Of a stretch of 21,620 bases of DNA, positions 13,698-21,552 are shown in pieces. Below the pieces are notes generated by a model that was not told the DNA's origin, searched no databases, and was given only the letters and a program-made list of their open reading frames with translations. Within the stretch, counting starts at the first letter, position 1. The number at the start of each line of letters is the position of its first letter. This stretch comes from CBDVAK01 sp965371945 (GTDB lineage: Bacteria > Pseudomonadota > Gammaproteobacteria > Competibacterales > JAHEDQ01). The DNA is taken from contig CBDVAK010000021.1 in the NCBI GenBank assembly GCA_965371945.1, forward strand, positions 1-21,620, read 5' to 3'. The translations under genes were made by a program, and so were the position numbers.

Positions 13698-16019
13698 ATG
13701 TCCATAGCGCAGCGCATCGAAAATCTCCGGTCACGGATGCATGACGCCCCGCAATACCCGCTCCAGGGCGCCGTGCTGTTCGTGGATCTCACCAGACGCA
13801 GCTTTGACAAGGCCTATCTTTCCAGCGAGGTACTGAACACTTTTCTGGGTGGTCGCGGCGCCAACATGTATCTGCTGTACAACCTCATGGCCGATGACCG
13901 CGAGGCGCTGGACCCCGACATTCCGCTGATCTTCGGTACCGGGTTGTTCACCGGCCTGGTGCCTGCCGCCGCCAGAGGCAATGTCACCAGTCTGGCACCC
14001 GACAGCGATGCCCTGCTGGACAGCAATGCCGGAGACTATTTTCCGGCCTATATGCGCCATCATGGTTACGACCACATCGTGCTCCACGGCCGCCATGCGC
14101 AGTGGACGCTGCTCAGGATCAGCCGTGACGAACTCAGCTTTCATGACGCCACATCCTATCGGGGCATGGACAACATCGATCTCACCGCTGCGGTGGAGCG
14201 TGACTTCGATTGCCGGGAGCGGCTGGACATGGCCATGGCACGGATCACCCGCGCGGGCGAGAACCAGGTGCTCTGTGCCGGCATCATGGGGGGGCCAAAG
14301 GCCATCTGGGCACGAGGTGGAACCGGAGCCAAGATGGGCGCGCTGGGTCTCAAAGCCATCTTGATTCAGGGCAAACCCGGTCGTGTGGAATTGTCTCGCG
14401 AGTTCAAGCTCGGTGGCAAGGAAATGGGCAACCAAGCACTCAGGACCAGCGTCGTGCGCAACGCGCTGAAGACCGTCGGCACTCCGTTTTTGTACAAGCC
14501 CAGCCGTGTCCTGGGCGCTATCGGCGCCCTCAACAATCAACAGACCTCCTGGGTTGACGGTCTGGATGCCGACAACTTCGACCGCTACCGCACCGGCATG
14601 GACGGCTGTTTCAAATGCCCGGTGAAATGCCGGCCGCTCAACGACATGACGCCCGCGGCCAATGGCGGTTTTGGTGCCAATGCGCTGCAGGGGTTGAGCG
14701 GCAACGCCGGTTACGACCCGGATCAGGCCGACACCTTGCACGCCCATGAGGGGTGCTATGCGGGTGTCAACGGTGACGGTGTCTACGATCGCTATGACAA
14801 GGGTGACGGACCCGAGTACGTGACCCTTGGCAAGTTCGGCCCCAATATCGGCATTCGCGAACCCGAGCAGGTACTGCGACTCAACAATATCCTCAACGAT
14901 CTGGGTCTGGATTCGGCCAGCACCGGTAGCGCCATCGCCTGGGCCATGGAGCTGTTCCAACGTGGCATCGTCGACGCCCGGCAAACGGGCGGCATGGCAC
15001 TGACCTGGGGCAACTATCCCGTCATCGAACGCCTGCTGTTTCAAACCGCCGCCCGGGAGGGATTCGGTGATGTCATCGCCGATTCCTCCCGGGCCGTGGA
15101 TCGCGGCAGGTACCCGCCCGAGGCGCTGGACTACCGCATGAGTGTCAAGGGTCTGTTCCAGTCCGACCCACACGACAGTCGCATTCTCAAGGCTTTTGCG
15201 CTCGGTCTGGCGGTCGCCACCCGCGGCATGGACCATCTGCGCAATCGCGCCACGCTGGAGATCAATGCCAGAATCAACGACGACCCGGCATTCAAGACCG
15301 CGCTCTATGGTGGCCGGGTGGCGGCCGAACCCAACGGTTACGAAGGAAAGGAGTATGCGGTACGCCGTTGCGAAGACACTTTCGCGGTCGGGGATGCGGT
15401 GGGCATGTGCCGGTTCGATACCCGGCTGTTCAATTCCCCCAGCCTGCCGGGTTGTGAGGAGTTCGCTGCACAGTTGAAAGAGCTGTTGGGTACGGATCTG
15501 AGCAGTGACCGGTTGCTGGAAATCGGGCGCAACATTAGCGGACTGGAACGCATGATCAACGCCCGCCGCGGCTTGGGAGCCGGCGACGATACATTGCCCA
15601 GGCGCTGGTTCGAAGAGCAAAACACCGCTGGACCCTTCAAGGGTGAGCATATCGATCGCGGCGCGTTCGAGGCACTCAAGCAGCGCTTCTACGATATCTC
15701 CGGTTTTGGCGCCGATGGACTGCCGAAGGCGGACTGGTGGCAGAGCGTGGCGCGTACCACGACCGGCTTCGCGGTCACCGTCAATCTGCCCGCGCTGCCC
15801 GGGATCGAATGCCGTCGTCTGGTGCTGGATCGACCTGTGGGCAGCGTGACCGATCTGCGTGTGTATCTCGGCAAGCGTTTGCACGGTGCCGCCGATTATC
15901 TACAGGACCGGTCACTGGGTGTGGCTGTCAACGGCGAGCTGTTGATGGTGGGAGAGAGCGAGACCCAACTGCACGACGGTGACGAAATCACCCTGGTCCC
16001 CGCCATCGCCGGCGGCTGA
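13698..16019 (+). CDS. Tungsten aldehyde:ferredoxin oxidoreductase fused to a C-terminal MoaD-like domain
   Basis: This is a 773-aa protein. Residues about 20-690 are an AOR family catalytic subunit: FLGGRGANMYLLYNL binds the pterin region, Cys304, 307 and 311 (GCFKCPVKC) with Cys571 (VGMCRF) hold the [4Fe-4S] cluster, and GPEYVTLGKFGPNIGI is the usual motif after it. The stretch between the cysteine cluster and that motif is longer than in typical AORs. Residues about 691-773 are an extra ubiquitin-like MoaD/ThiS domain ending VPAIAGG, with the diglycine at the very C-terminus as in an active sulfur carrier. AOR oxidises aldehydes to acids with low-potential electron transfer. In this context benzaldehyde or phenylacetaldehyde are likely substrates (inferred). 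No separate AorA or AorC genes accompany it; PadI/PadH might supply electron transfer. AOR is normally oxygen sensitive. Confidence 0.85.
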   Translation: MSIAQRIENLRSRMHDAPQYPLQGAVLFVDLTRRSFDKAYLSSEVLNTFLGGRGANMYLLYNLMADDREALDPDIPLIFGTGLFTGLVPAAARGNVTSLAPDSDALLDSNAGDYFPAYMRHHGYDHIVLHGRHAQWTLLRISRDELSFHDATSYRGMDNIDLTAAVERDFDCRERLDMAMARITRAGENQVLCAGIMGGPKAIWARGGTGAKMGALGLKAILIQGKPGRVELSREFKLGGKEMGNQALRTSVVRNALKTVGTPFLYKPSRVLGAIGALNNQQTSWVDGLDADNFDRYRTGMDGCFKCPVKCRPLNDMTPAANGGFGANALQGLSGNAGYDPDQADTLHAHEGCYAGVNGDGVYDRYDKGDGPEYVTLGKFGPNIGIREPEQVLRLNNILNDLGLDSASTGSAIAWAMELFQRGIVDARQTGGMALTWGNYPVIERLLFQTAAREGFGDVIADSSRAVDRGRYPPEALDYRMSVKGLFQSDPHDSRILKAFALGLAVATRGMDHLRNRATLEINARINDDPAFKTALYGGRVAAEPNGYEGKEYAVRRCEDTFAVGDAVGMCRFDTRLFNSPSLPGCEEFAAQLKELLGTDLSSDRLLEIGRNISGLERMINARRGLGAGDDTLPRRWFEEQNTAGPFKGEHIDRGAFEALKQRFYDISGFGADGLPKADWWQSVARTTTGFAVTVNLPALPGIECRRLVLDRPVGSVTDLRVYLGKRLHGAADYLQDRSLGVAVNGELLMVGESETQLHDGDEITLVPAIAGG

Positions 16020-16150
16020 CGGTCCCGGAAGTACTGTCTGCGGCTCGCCGGTATACCCGCACCCACAACGCCCGGACTATTGAGCCGTTGCCGGCAGTGG
16101 GAAATATCCATTCAAGGTTTATGGAATTATAATGATAGATGTTGCGGTCT

Positions 16151-16168
16151 GGCATGCAGTATAATGCC
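16151..16168. promoter_or_regulatory. Candidate boxR promoter and operator
   Basis: GGCAT (16151-16155) and ATGCC (16164-16168) form an inverted repeat around TGCA and TATAAT (16160-16165), a perfect -10 hexamer. Another TATAAT lies at 16128-16133. No good -35 precedes either. BoxR/BzdR regulators are reported to bind TGCA-containing sites, so autoregulation here is plausible. Confidence 0.4.
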
Positions 16169-16197
16169 GGTCGATTACTCCGGAACCCTGGGAACCC

Positions 16198-17136
16198 ATG
16201 GCTGTAGGCATGCTTGAAACTCCCGCGCCAGCAGAGGATGCAGTGGAAGACCTCACCCGCAAGGTGGGCCGGCAGGTGCGGGCCATGCGCTCCCGGCGGG
16301 GTCTGACCCGCAAAAACCTCGCGCAGCACTCGGAGGTGTCCGAGCGCTATCTGGCGCAGCTCGAGCAGGGCGAGGCCAATATTTCACTAGCCCTGTTGTG
16401 GCGTGTCGCCGACGCGCTGGGTGTCAGTACCGTGTCGCTGCTGCCCCCGGACGAGGAGAACGTGATCAGATACGAGCCCCTGGGCGAACTGATCGGCACT
16501 TTTTCCAAGGAACTGCAGGAACGGGCTTACCAGTTGTTGTGTGACCGCTACGGGGCGCACCATCCGACTCGCAAGGGTGTGGCGCTGGTGGGTCTGCGCG
16601 GGGCTGGCAAGAGTACTCTCGGCGCGCTGTTGGCCGAACGTTTTGGTGTTCCATTCCTGCGCCTGCAGACCGTCATCTCGCAGCTTGCCGGCATGGACAT
16701 GAACGAGCTGATCTCTCTGACCGGGCAGTCCCAGTACCGCCGTCTGGAGTTGCAGGCACTACAGCAGACCCTGGCCGAATACCAGACCGTTGTGCTCGAA
16801 ACCGGTGGCAGCCTGATATCGGAAGCCGACACCTACCGGGTATTGCGCCAGAACTTCCACACGGTCTGGATACGTGCGCGTCCCGAGGACCACATGGAGC
16901 GCGTCATCGCCCAGGGCGACCTGCGACCGATGGCCGGCAACCGTCAGGCGATGACGGATTTGAAACTGATACTCGAACAGCGCAAGCCGGATTATCAACT
17001 GGCCGACGCCGAGGTCATGACCTCGGCCAGTACCGTTGAGCAGAGTCTGGACGAGCTGACGCGGTTGTGCGAGCCGTATCTCGCACCGGTGCGGGAATCA
17101 AAGAACATTTGCCGGCAACCTGTCGGGCTTGGGTGA
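16198..17136 (+). CDS. boxR: BoxR/BzdR-type benzoyl-CoA-responsive regulator
   Basis: This is a 312-aa two-domain regulator. Residues about 20-85 are an XRE/Cro HTH (LTRKNLAQHSEVSERYLAQ followed by LEQGEANISLALLWRVADAL). Residues about 125-290 resemble shikimate kinase, with the P-loop GLRGAGKST at 132-140. This exact combination defines BzdR and BoxR, which use the kinase-like domain to sense benzoyl-CoA and repress aromatic genes when it is absent. The start is ATG 16198; ATG at codon 5 is also possible because neither has a strong site. It lies between the AOR gene and boxC in the same direction, so it probably controls boxCB and perhaps the pad operon. Catalytic kinase activity is not expected in this family. 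Confidence 0.88.
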   Translation: MAVGMLETPAPAEDAVEDLTRKVGRQVRAMRSRRGLTRKNLAQHSEVSERYLAQLEQGEANISLALLWRVADALGVSTVSLLPPDEENVIRYEPLGELIGTFSKELQERAYQLLCDRYGAHHPTRKGVALVGLRGAGKSTLGALLAERFGVPFLRLQTVISQLAGMDMNELISLTGQSQYRRLELQALQQTLAEYQTVVLETGGSLISEADTYRVLRQNFHTVWIRARPEDHMERVIAQGDLRPMAGNRQAMTDLKLILEQRKPDYQLADAEVMTSASTVEQSLDELTRLCEPYLAPVRESKNICRQPVGLG

Positions 17137-17156
17137 GCCTAGGCATTCTGTATACC
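17129..17156 (+). promoter_or_regulatory. Weak candidate promoter of boxCB
   Basis: TTGGGT (17129-17134), a 16-bp spacer and TATACC (17151-17156) lie at the end of boxR, before boxC. A TGCA follows at 17183-17186, and CACTGG and TCCGGG each occur twice in the 85-bp gap. The match to consensus is modest, and read-through from boxR is equally possible. Confidence 0.25.
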
Positions 17157-17221
17157 TGCCACACTGGTCCGGGAATCCGGGCTGCACTGGCCCCTGTGGA
17201 CCATTATGGAATTGACTATCG

Positions 17222-18865
17222 ATGATTGATTTCCAAACCAGCCCGGACCGGTATCGACACTGGAAGCTGACCATCGACGGTCGGGTGGCGCTGTTGGCCA
17301 TGGATGTCGCACCCGACCAGGGCCTGGTACCCGGCTATGAACTCAAGCTCAATTCCTACGACCTGGGTGTCGACATCGAGCTCTACGATGCCACCCAGCG
17401 GCTTCGTTTCGAACACCCGGAAGTTGCCGCGGTGATCATCAGCTCCGCAAAACCGGAGATATTCTGTTCAGGCGCCAATATCCGCATGTTGGCCCAGTCC
17501 AGCCATCAGCACAAAGTCAACTTCTGCAAGTTTACCAACGAGACCCGCAACGGCATCGAAGACGCCACCGTGAACTCCAGCCAGACCTATCTGTGTGCGC
17601 TCAACTCCACCGCATCCGGTGGTGGCTACGAGCTGGCCGAGGCCACCGACTATATTCTGCTGGCCGACGACGGCAATTCGGCGGTTTCACTGCCGGAAGT
17701 GCCGTTGCTGGCGGTGTTGCCTGGAACCGGTGGCTTGACCCGGTTGGTCGACAAACGCAAGGTCCGTCGTGACCACGCGGACGTGTTCTGTACCCTGGCT
17801 GAAGGCGTCAAAGGCAATCGCGCGCTGCAATGGAGGCTGGTGGACCAGTTGGTTCCCAAAACCCGGCTGATGGATGCAGCCCGGCAGCAGGCCACGGCAT
17901 TCGCATTGGTCTCCGACCGACCGGTTGATGCCCGAGGGGTGATGCTCGGGCCGCTGTCGCGCGTCATCGAGGACGACCGAATCCAATACGAGACCCTGCT
18001 CGCGGAAATCGATCGTGGCACGGGTTGCGTGCATATCACCGTGTCCGGCCCCCGGCATGCAGTTGCCACTGATCCCGAGTCCATACGGGCGGCCGGGACT
18101 TCGTTCTGGCCGCTGGCCCTGGCTCGCGAGCTGGATGACCTGATCCTGCACTTGCGCAGCAATGAAACCGAAATCGGTACCTGGGTGTTTCACACCCGCG
18201 GTGACGCCGATCTGGTGGAAGCTGCCGATCAGGTCCTGCTCGAACATGGTGGCCACTGGCTGGTCCGGGAGATCGTTCTGTATCTGAAGCGGACCCTGAA
18301 ACGCCTCGATGTCACCTCCCGTAGCCTGATCGCGTTGGTGGAGCCGGGCAGTTGCTATACCGGCACCTTGCTGGAGTTGTTGTTGGCGGCAGATCGCAGC
18401 TACATGCTGGACGGCAGCCTCGACGATGGACCCGCGGCCAGTCTCCGCTTGACGCCGATGAACTTTAGACCCCTGCCCATGTGCAACGGTATCACCCGGT
18501 TGCAAAGCAGGTTCCTGAGCGATCCGGAGCAGGTGAAGGAGCTGCAGGAACGTATCGGCGAGGACCTGTTGGCGGTGGACGCCGACGAGGCCGGCCTGGT
18601 GACTTTTATCCCTGACGACATCGACTGGGAGGATGAAGTGCGGCTCGCCATCGAGGAACGCGCCAGCTTCTCGCCCGACGCGATGACCGGCATGGAAGCA
18701 AATCTTCGCTTTGGCGGTCCCGAGACGGTGGAATCGAAGATCTTCGCACGGCTCAGCGCCTGGCAGAACTGGATTTTCCAGCGACCCAACGCTGTCGGGG
18801 AGGAGGGCGCGCTGCGTCTGTTCGGAACCGGCCGCAAGAGCAACTACGACAACACGAGAGTCTGA
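17222..18865 (+). CDS. boxC: 2,3-epoxybenzoyl-CoA dihydrolase (benzoyl-CoA-dihydrodiol lyase) BoxC
   Basis: This is a 547-aa crotonase-superfamily protein, close to the usual BoxC length of about 550. The N-terminus FQTSPDRYRHWKL is typical of BoxC. The first enoyl-CoA hydratase-like half contains CSGANIRMLAQSS, the oxyanion-hole region CALNSTASGGGYELAEATDY, and the PEVPLLAVLPGTGGLTRL segment; a second, degenerate half follows. BoxC hydrolyses the ring of 2,3-epoxybenzoyl-CoA, releasing formate and 3,4-dehydroadipyl-CoA semialdehyde. ATG 17222 is chosen because homologues start here; its ribosome-binding site is poor. BoxB follows two bases after its stop, so the two are co-translated. Confidence 0.93.
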   Translation: MIDFQTSPDRYRHWKLTIDGRVALLAMDVAPDQGLVPGYELKLNSYDLGVDIELYDATQRLRFEHPEVAAVIISSAKPEIFCSGANIRMLAQSSHQHKVNFCKFTNETRNGIEDATVNSSQTYLCALNSTASGGGYELAEATDYILLADDGNSAVSLPEVPLLAVLPGTGGLTRLVDKRKVRRDHADVFCTLAEGVKGNRALQWRLVDQLVPKTRLMDAARQQATAFALVSDRPVDARGVMLGPLSRVIEDDRIQYETLLAEIDRGTGCVHITVSGPRHAVATDPESIRAAGTSFWPLALARELDDLILHLRSNETEIGTWVFHTRGDADLVEAADQVLLEHGGHWLVREIVLYLKRTLKRLDVTSRSLIALVEPGSCYTGTLLELLLAADRSYMLDGSLDDGPAASLRLTPMNFRPLPMCNGITRLQSRFLSDPEQVKELQERIGEDLLAVDADEAGLVTFIPDDIDWEDEVRLAIEERASFSPDAMTGMEANLRFGGPETVESKIFARLSAWQNWIFQRPNAVGEEGALRLFGTGRKSNYDNTRV

Positions 18866-18867
18866 AC

Positions 18868-20289
18868 ATGAGCATCGATTACGACAGCAGGATCCCCAAC
18901 AACGTCAATCTGACCGACAATCGCCGCCTGCAGCGGGCGCTGGAATCCTGGCAGCCCAAGTTTCTGGACTGGTGGGGCGACATGGGGCCGGTCAACAGTA
19001 CCAGCCACGAGGTTTATCTGCGCACTGCCGTCAGCGTCGATGCCAAGGGTTGGGCCAACTTCGGTTACGTGCGGATGCCCGATTACCGCTGGGGCATCTT
19101 TCTGGCGAAACCGGAACAGGATCGCACCATCAGTTTCGGTGAGCACAAAGGGGAGCCGGTCTGGCAGGAAGTTCCAGGCGAATATCGTTCGGTGCTGCGC
19201 CGCTTGATCGTCATCCAGGGTGACACCGAGCCTGCATCGGTGGAGCAGCAGCGCTATCTGGGTGCCACCTGTCCATCGCTTTTCGACCTGCGCAACCTGT
19301 TCCAGGTCAACGTTGAGGAGGGGCGCCATCTGTGGGCCATGGTGTATCTTCTGGATGCACACTTCGGCCGTGACGGCCGTGAAGAGGCGGAAGCGCTGCT
19401 GGAAAGGCGCTCCGGAGATGAGGACAAGCCACGAATCCTGGGCGCCTTCAACGAGCAGACCCCGGACTGGCTGTCATTTTTCATGTTTACCTTCTTTACC
19501 GACCGGGATGGCAAGTTTCAGTTGGCTTCGCTGGCCGAGTCCGCTTTCGATCCCCTGGCTCGCAGTTGCCGTTTCATGCTCACCGAAGAGGCCCACCACA
19601 TGTTCGTGGGTGAATCAGGTGTTGGTCGGGTCATACAGCGCGCCTGCGAAGTCATGAAAGAGCACAGAACCGAAGACCTGCGCCAGTACGGCGTGATCGA
19701 TCTGCCGCTGATACAGAAATACATCAACTTTCATTTCAGCGTATCGCTGGATCTGTTCGGCCAGGAACTGTCGACCAATGCCGCCAACAGCTTCACCATG
19801 GGTCTCAAAGGTCGCTACAACGAGACCAAGCGCAAGGATGATCACGAGCTTGTGGGCGATGCGTCTTATCCGGTGATGGAAGTGCACGGTGATGAATTCC
19901 GTATCGTCGAGCAACCTGCGCTCACCGCCGTGAATGCATCCTTGCAAGATGACTACATCACCGATTGCGCCCGCGGGCTGGGACGCTGGAATCGCATCAT
20001 CGAGCGCCAGGGTGTGGACTTCAAACTGACGCTGCCGCATCGTGCTTTCCATCGCGCCATCGGTTCATTGTCCCATTTGAAGGTGTCACCTGACGGTCGT
20101 ATGGTTACCGAGGCCGAGTGGGACCACAAGGTCCACGACTGGCTGCCCAGCCCGGCTGATCGCGCCTATGTCCAGTCGCTGATGGGCAGTGCGGTGCTGG
20201 AACCGGGCAAGATGGCCAACTGGATTGCGGCGCCGGCCAAGGGCATTAACAATCAGCCGGTCGATTTCGAGTATGTACGCTTCAACTAG
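18868..20289 (+). CDS. boxB: Benzoyl-CoA 2,3-epoxidase BoxB
   Basis: This is a 473-aa di-iron oxygenase with the expected full length. Two ExxH motifs are visible, EGRH (Glu151/His154) and EAHH (Glu241/His244, with Glu240 preceding), together with Asp212 in TDRDG; these fit the carboxylate/histidine di-iron site described for BoxB. The enzyme adds one oxygen atom from O2 to benzoyl-CoA to form the 2,3-epoxide, which BoxC then opens. Its electrons normally come from the flavin/iron-sulfur reductase BoxA, which is not encoded next to it or anywhere in this window. It starts two bases after boxC and ends 13 bp from the convergent O-methyltransferase stop, so it ends the operon. Confidence 0.94.
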   Translation: MSIDYDSRIPNNVNLTDNRRLQRALESWQPKFLDWWGDMGPVNSTSHEVYLRTAVSVDAKGWANFGYVRMPDYRWGIFLAKPEQDRTISFGEHKGEPVWQEVPGEYRSVLRRLIVIQGDTEPASVEQQRYLGATCPSLFDLRNLFQVNVEEGRHLWAMVYLLDAHFGRDGREEAEALLERRSGDEDKPRILGAFNEQTPDWLSFFMFTFFTDRDGKFQLASLAESAFDPLARSCRFMLTEEAHHMFVGESGVGRVIQRACEVMKEHRTEDLRQYGVIDLPLIQKYINFHFSVSLDLFGQELSTNAANSFTMGLKGRYNETKRKDDHELVGDASYPVMEVHGDEFRIVEQPALTAVNASLQDDYITDCARGLGRWNRIIERQGVDFKLTLPHRAFHRAIGSLSHLKVSPDGRMVTEAEWDHKVHDWLPSPADRAYVQSLMGSAVLEPGKMANWIAAPAKGINNQPVDFEYVRFN

Positions 20290-20302
20290 GTTGCCGTCAC
20301 CT

Positions 20303-20965
20303 TTATCTCTTGCGGGCCAGGGTCAGGCCGTCGCCGATGGGTAAAAGGCTCAAATCGATGCGTTGATCGTCGTAGAGATGCTGGTTGAATGCGCGGATCG
20401 CGACGGTGTCCGCGCTCTGGTCGGTTGGGTCCAACACGCTGCCGCTCCACAGCACATTGTCCACCGCGATGAGTCCGCCGGGTCGCAGCAGCACCAGGGC
20501 ACGTTCGAAATAGTCGATGTATCGTTCCTTGTCGGCGTCGATGAAAGCCATATCGAAACTATCGCCGTGGCCTGTTTCGATCAGCTCATTCAAGGTATCC
20601 AGGGCCGGTCCGAGGCGTAGGTCGATACGCTGTGCCACCCCGGCCTCCTGCCAGTATCTTCGCGCCACCGAGGTCCAGTCCTCGCTGACGTCACAGGCGA
20701 TCAGTGATCCATCGTCCGGCAGCGCCAGGGCCATGGCCAGGCTGCTGTAGCCGGTAAACACGCCCACTTCCAGGATCTTTCGTGCACCCATGAGGCGAAC
20801 CAGCAGGGTCAGCAATTGCCCCTGCTCGGGAGCCACCTGCATCCCGGCTTCAGGTAATTCCGCGGTCTCCTTGCGCAGCCTCGCGAGCAGATCAGGTTCG
20901 TGTACCGAGATATCCACAACATACTGGTTGAGTTCGTCGCTGAGTCCGATGCTGTTTCTGCTCAT
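20303..20965 (-). CDS. Class I SAM-dependent O-methyltransferase (caffeoyl-CoA OMT-like)
   Basis: This is a 220-aa protein starting at the ATG on 20963-20965, which overlaps the stop of the upstream methyltransferase (ATGA). SAM-binding motif I is KILEVGVFTGYSSLAMALAL (about 70-89). MAFIDADKERYIDYF gives the metal/catechol region of the caffeoyl-CoA/catechol O-methyltransferase family, and GGLIAVDNVLWSG follows. It should methylate a hydroxyl on a small aromatic or related substrate, probably with a divalent metal. Longer in-frame starts upstream would lie inside the neighbouring gene and are rejected. It is convergent with boxB and probably unrelated to its control, although an aromatic substrate is conceivable. 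Confidence 0.87.
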   Translation of the reverse strand: MSRNSIGLSDELNQYVVDISVHEPDLLARLRKETAELPEAGMQVAPEQGQLLTLLVRLMGARKILEVGVFTGYSSLAMALALPDDGSLIACDVSEDWTSVARRYWQEAGVAQRIDLRLGPALDTLNELIETGHGDSFDMAFIDADKERYIDYFERALVLLRPGGLIAVDNVLWSGSVLDPTDQSADTVAIRAFNQHLYDDQRIDLSLLPIGDGLTLARKR

Positions 20966-21552
20966 CGTGGTTCCCGGTGATGGCGTTGTTTGCGAGCCAG
21001 CAGTCGCGCGGTGTGATGGCCGGCGCTGTCCCAGCCTTCCTGCAGGCTGACTATCGTCAGCCCGGCTGCAGCGATCGTGTTCGCCAGGCTGCCGGGCTCG
21101 AGCAGGAAACGTCTGCCCGGGTGGCTGTGTCGTTGCAGATTGATGGTGGTGGGCTGGACATAGACCATCGTCCCCTGGTCGGCGAGCCGGTATTGGATCT
21201 GCTGCCACAGTGTCGGGTCGAGCAGGAACCACGAGCACACGATCAGCTCGAAAGGTCCGTCCGGAAGCGGTGTATCGTCAAGGTCCGCGGCCACCGTGGC
21301 AAGCGTGAGCCCGGTGGCTGCGGCGCTGTCTTGCGCCAGCTTCAGAGCTGATGGTGCGATATCGACCAGGGTTGTCTCGAGCCCGCGCTCGGCCAGAAAC
21401 AGGGCGTTACGACCGCTGCCGCCGGCGATGTCGAGGGCACGGCCGTGGCCGGGTAGCTGCTCCGCAATCTCGCCGAAGTATGGATCCACCGCGCCGGCAG
21501 TCGTGCCCCGGGTATAACGCGCCTGCCACTTTTCGAATGCAGCGCGACTCAC
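20962..21552 (-). CDS. Class I SAM-dependent methyltransferase (small-molecule type)
   Basis: This is a 196-aa protein starting at the GTG on 21550-21552. Motif I is RALDIAGGSGRNALFLAERG (about 39-58), followed by LVDIAPSALKLAQ and the acidic D-loop VAADLDD. The post-motif FELIVCSWFLLDPTLW is typical of the methyltransferase-25/TehB-like group. The N-terminus FEKWQARYTRGTTAG also suits TehB-like or thiopurine-type methyltransferases. The substrate is unknown. It overlaps its upstream neighbour by four bases (GTGA) and its downstream neighbour by four (ATGA), so three genes are translationally coupled. Confidence 0.83.
   Translation of the reverse strand: MSRAAFEKWQARYTRGTTAGAVDPYFGEIAEQLPGHGRALDIAGGSGRNALFLAERGLETTLVDIAPSALKLAQDSAAATGLTLATVAADLDDTPLPDGPFELIVCSWFLLDPTLWQQIQYRLADQGTMVYVQPTTINLQRHSHPGRRFLLEPGSLANTIAAAGLTIVSLQEGWDSAGHHTARLLARKQRHHREPR

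Noticed and set aside
13731..15884. 717-codon open frame on the minus strand opposite the AOR gene
   Set aside because: It lies wholly antisense to an AOR with intact motifs, its product is rich in His, Gln and Gly as expected of a shadow frame in high-GC DNA, and it shows no domain.
20966..21238. N-terminal extension of the O-methyltransferase
   Set aside because: It would run through the upstream methyltransferase in another frame; the ATGA overlap and family length favour the shorter protein.
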